Assembly: GCA_006386115.1 (NCBI GenBank)
Contig: VFIW01000061.1
Coordinates: 216,352-280,351 of the forward strand
DNA: 64,000 nt
Direction of reading: 5' to 3'
Source: Globisporangium splendens
Taxonomy: Eukaryota > Oomycota > Peronosporomycetes > Pythiales > Pythiaceae
Shown here: piece by piece, positions 63,905 through 64,000 of the stretch
How the letters are laid out: each line of letters begins with the position of its first letter
Position numbering within the stretch: position 1 is the first letter of the stretch
The notes under the pieces: model-generated
The model's database searches: none
What the model was told of the DNA's origin: nothing
The model's input: the letters and a program-made list of their open reading frames with translations, nothing else
Program-made: the position numbers and the translations under genes

Positions 63905-64000
63905 GTTCTCAGCCTTTGCACCTTCCTACGCAAGTCAAAACGCTATCGCAGAGCAACCTTGATGGGCTCATTCGTGTACATGCACAAGTATTACCAGCAT

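Larger units (their letters stand above)
56922..64000. repeat. Segmental duplication cassette C (inverted copy)
   Basis: The reverse complement of cassette A (positions sum to 96,961). Single-base differences from A: 61224 and 61368. With B it forms an inverted repeat with arms over 7 kb separated by about 1.8 kb counting element C (about 1 kb of non-element spacer). The window ends at the base equivalent to 32961, that is, within a base or two of where A and B stop matching. How far C extends is therefore unknown. Confidence 0.95.

Noticed and set aside
1..64000. CRISPR arrays, rRNA genes or bacterial operon structure
   Set aside because: None found; introns, initiators and gene families all indicate nuclear eukaryotic DNA.

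Overview
This is nuclear DNA from a eukaryote, most likely an oomycete (Phytophthora/Pythium type). The evidence is short GT-AG introns (about 60-210 bp), several start sites carrying the oomycete initiator-like sequence (GCTCATTYYNCAWTTT type), and a cluster of genes resembling the oomycete family usually annotated as 'M96 mating-specific'. The species cannot be fixed from the sequence alone. No prokaryotic operons, CRISPR arrays, rRNA or convincing tRNA genes were seen.

Left part (1-31 kb). It starts with the 5' part of an XRN1-type exoribonuclease, then a gap of about 2 kb, an atypical GT71-like glycosyltransferase and a GIN-domain (DUF2807) protein. From 6.3 to 28.7 kb lies a cluster of seven paralogues (six apparently intact, one pseudogene). 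Each has a bZIP-like basic/coiled-coil segment and a conserved C-terminal domain of about 230 residues, possibly START-like. Two members are intronless. The other intact ones share two phase-0 introns at matching positions. The cluster is interrupted by a secreted subtilisin (S8), two 5'-truncated non-LTR retrotransposons with clear target-site duplications, and a D-2-hydroxyglutarate dehydrogenase. A seven-exon DNAJC3/P58IPK-type ER co-chaperone follows.

Right part (31-64 kb). This region is rich in divergent macro-domain genes. Two have an F-box-like N-terminus fused to a macro domain, one is a badly degenerated relative, and a short macro-only version is present three times. The macro-only gene belongs to a cassette of about 7.1 kb that also holds a C-factor/sniffer-like SDR, a retinol-dehydrogenase-like SDR and a ZADH2/PTGR3-like reductase. 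Copies A and B are direct repeats with a constant offset of 13,731 bp. Copy C is inverted, so that B and C form a large near-perfect inverted repeat around a spacer of about 1 kb. All three copies join the same truncated retroelement on one side. Only copy C keeps both target-site duplications. In A and B the element sequence changes to a different element variant part-way through, which points to recombination between retroelements as the source of the duplications.

No pathway links the whole window. The three cassette oxidoreductases suggest dosage increase of carbonyl/lipid-aldehyde metabolism, and the F-box-macro genes suggest a possible link between ADP-ribose recognition and ubiquitination. 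Both are inferences.
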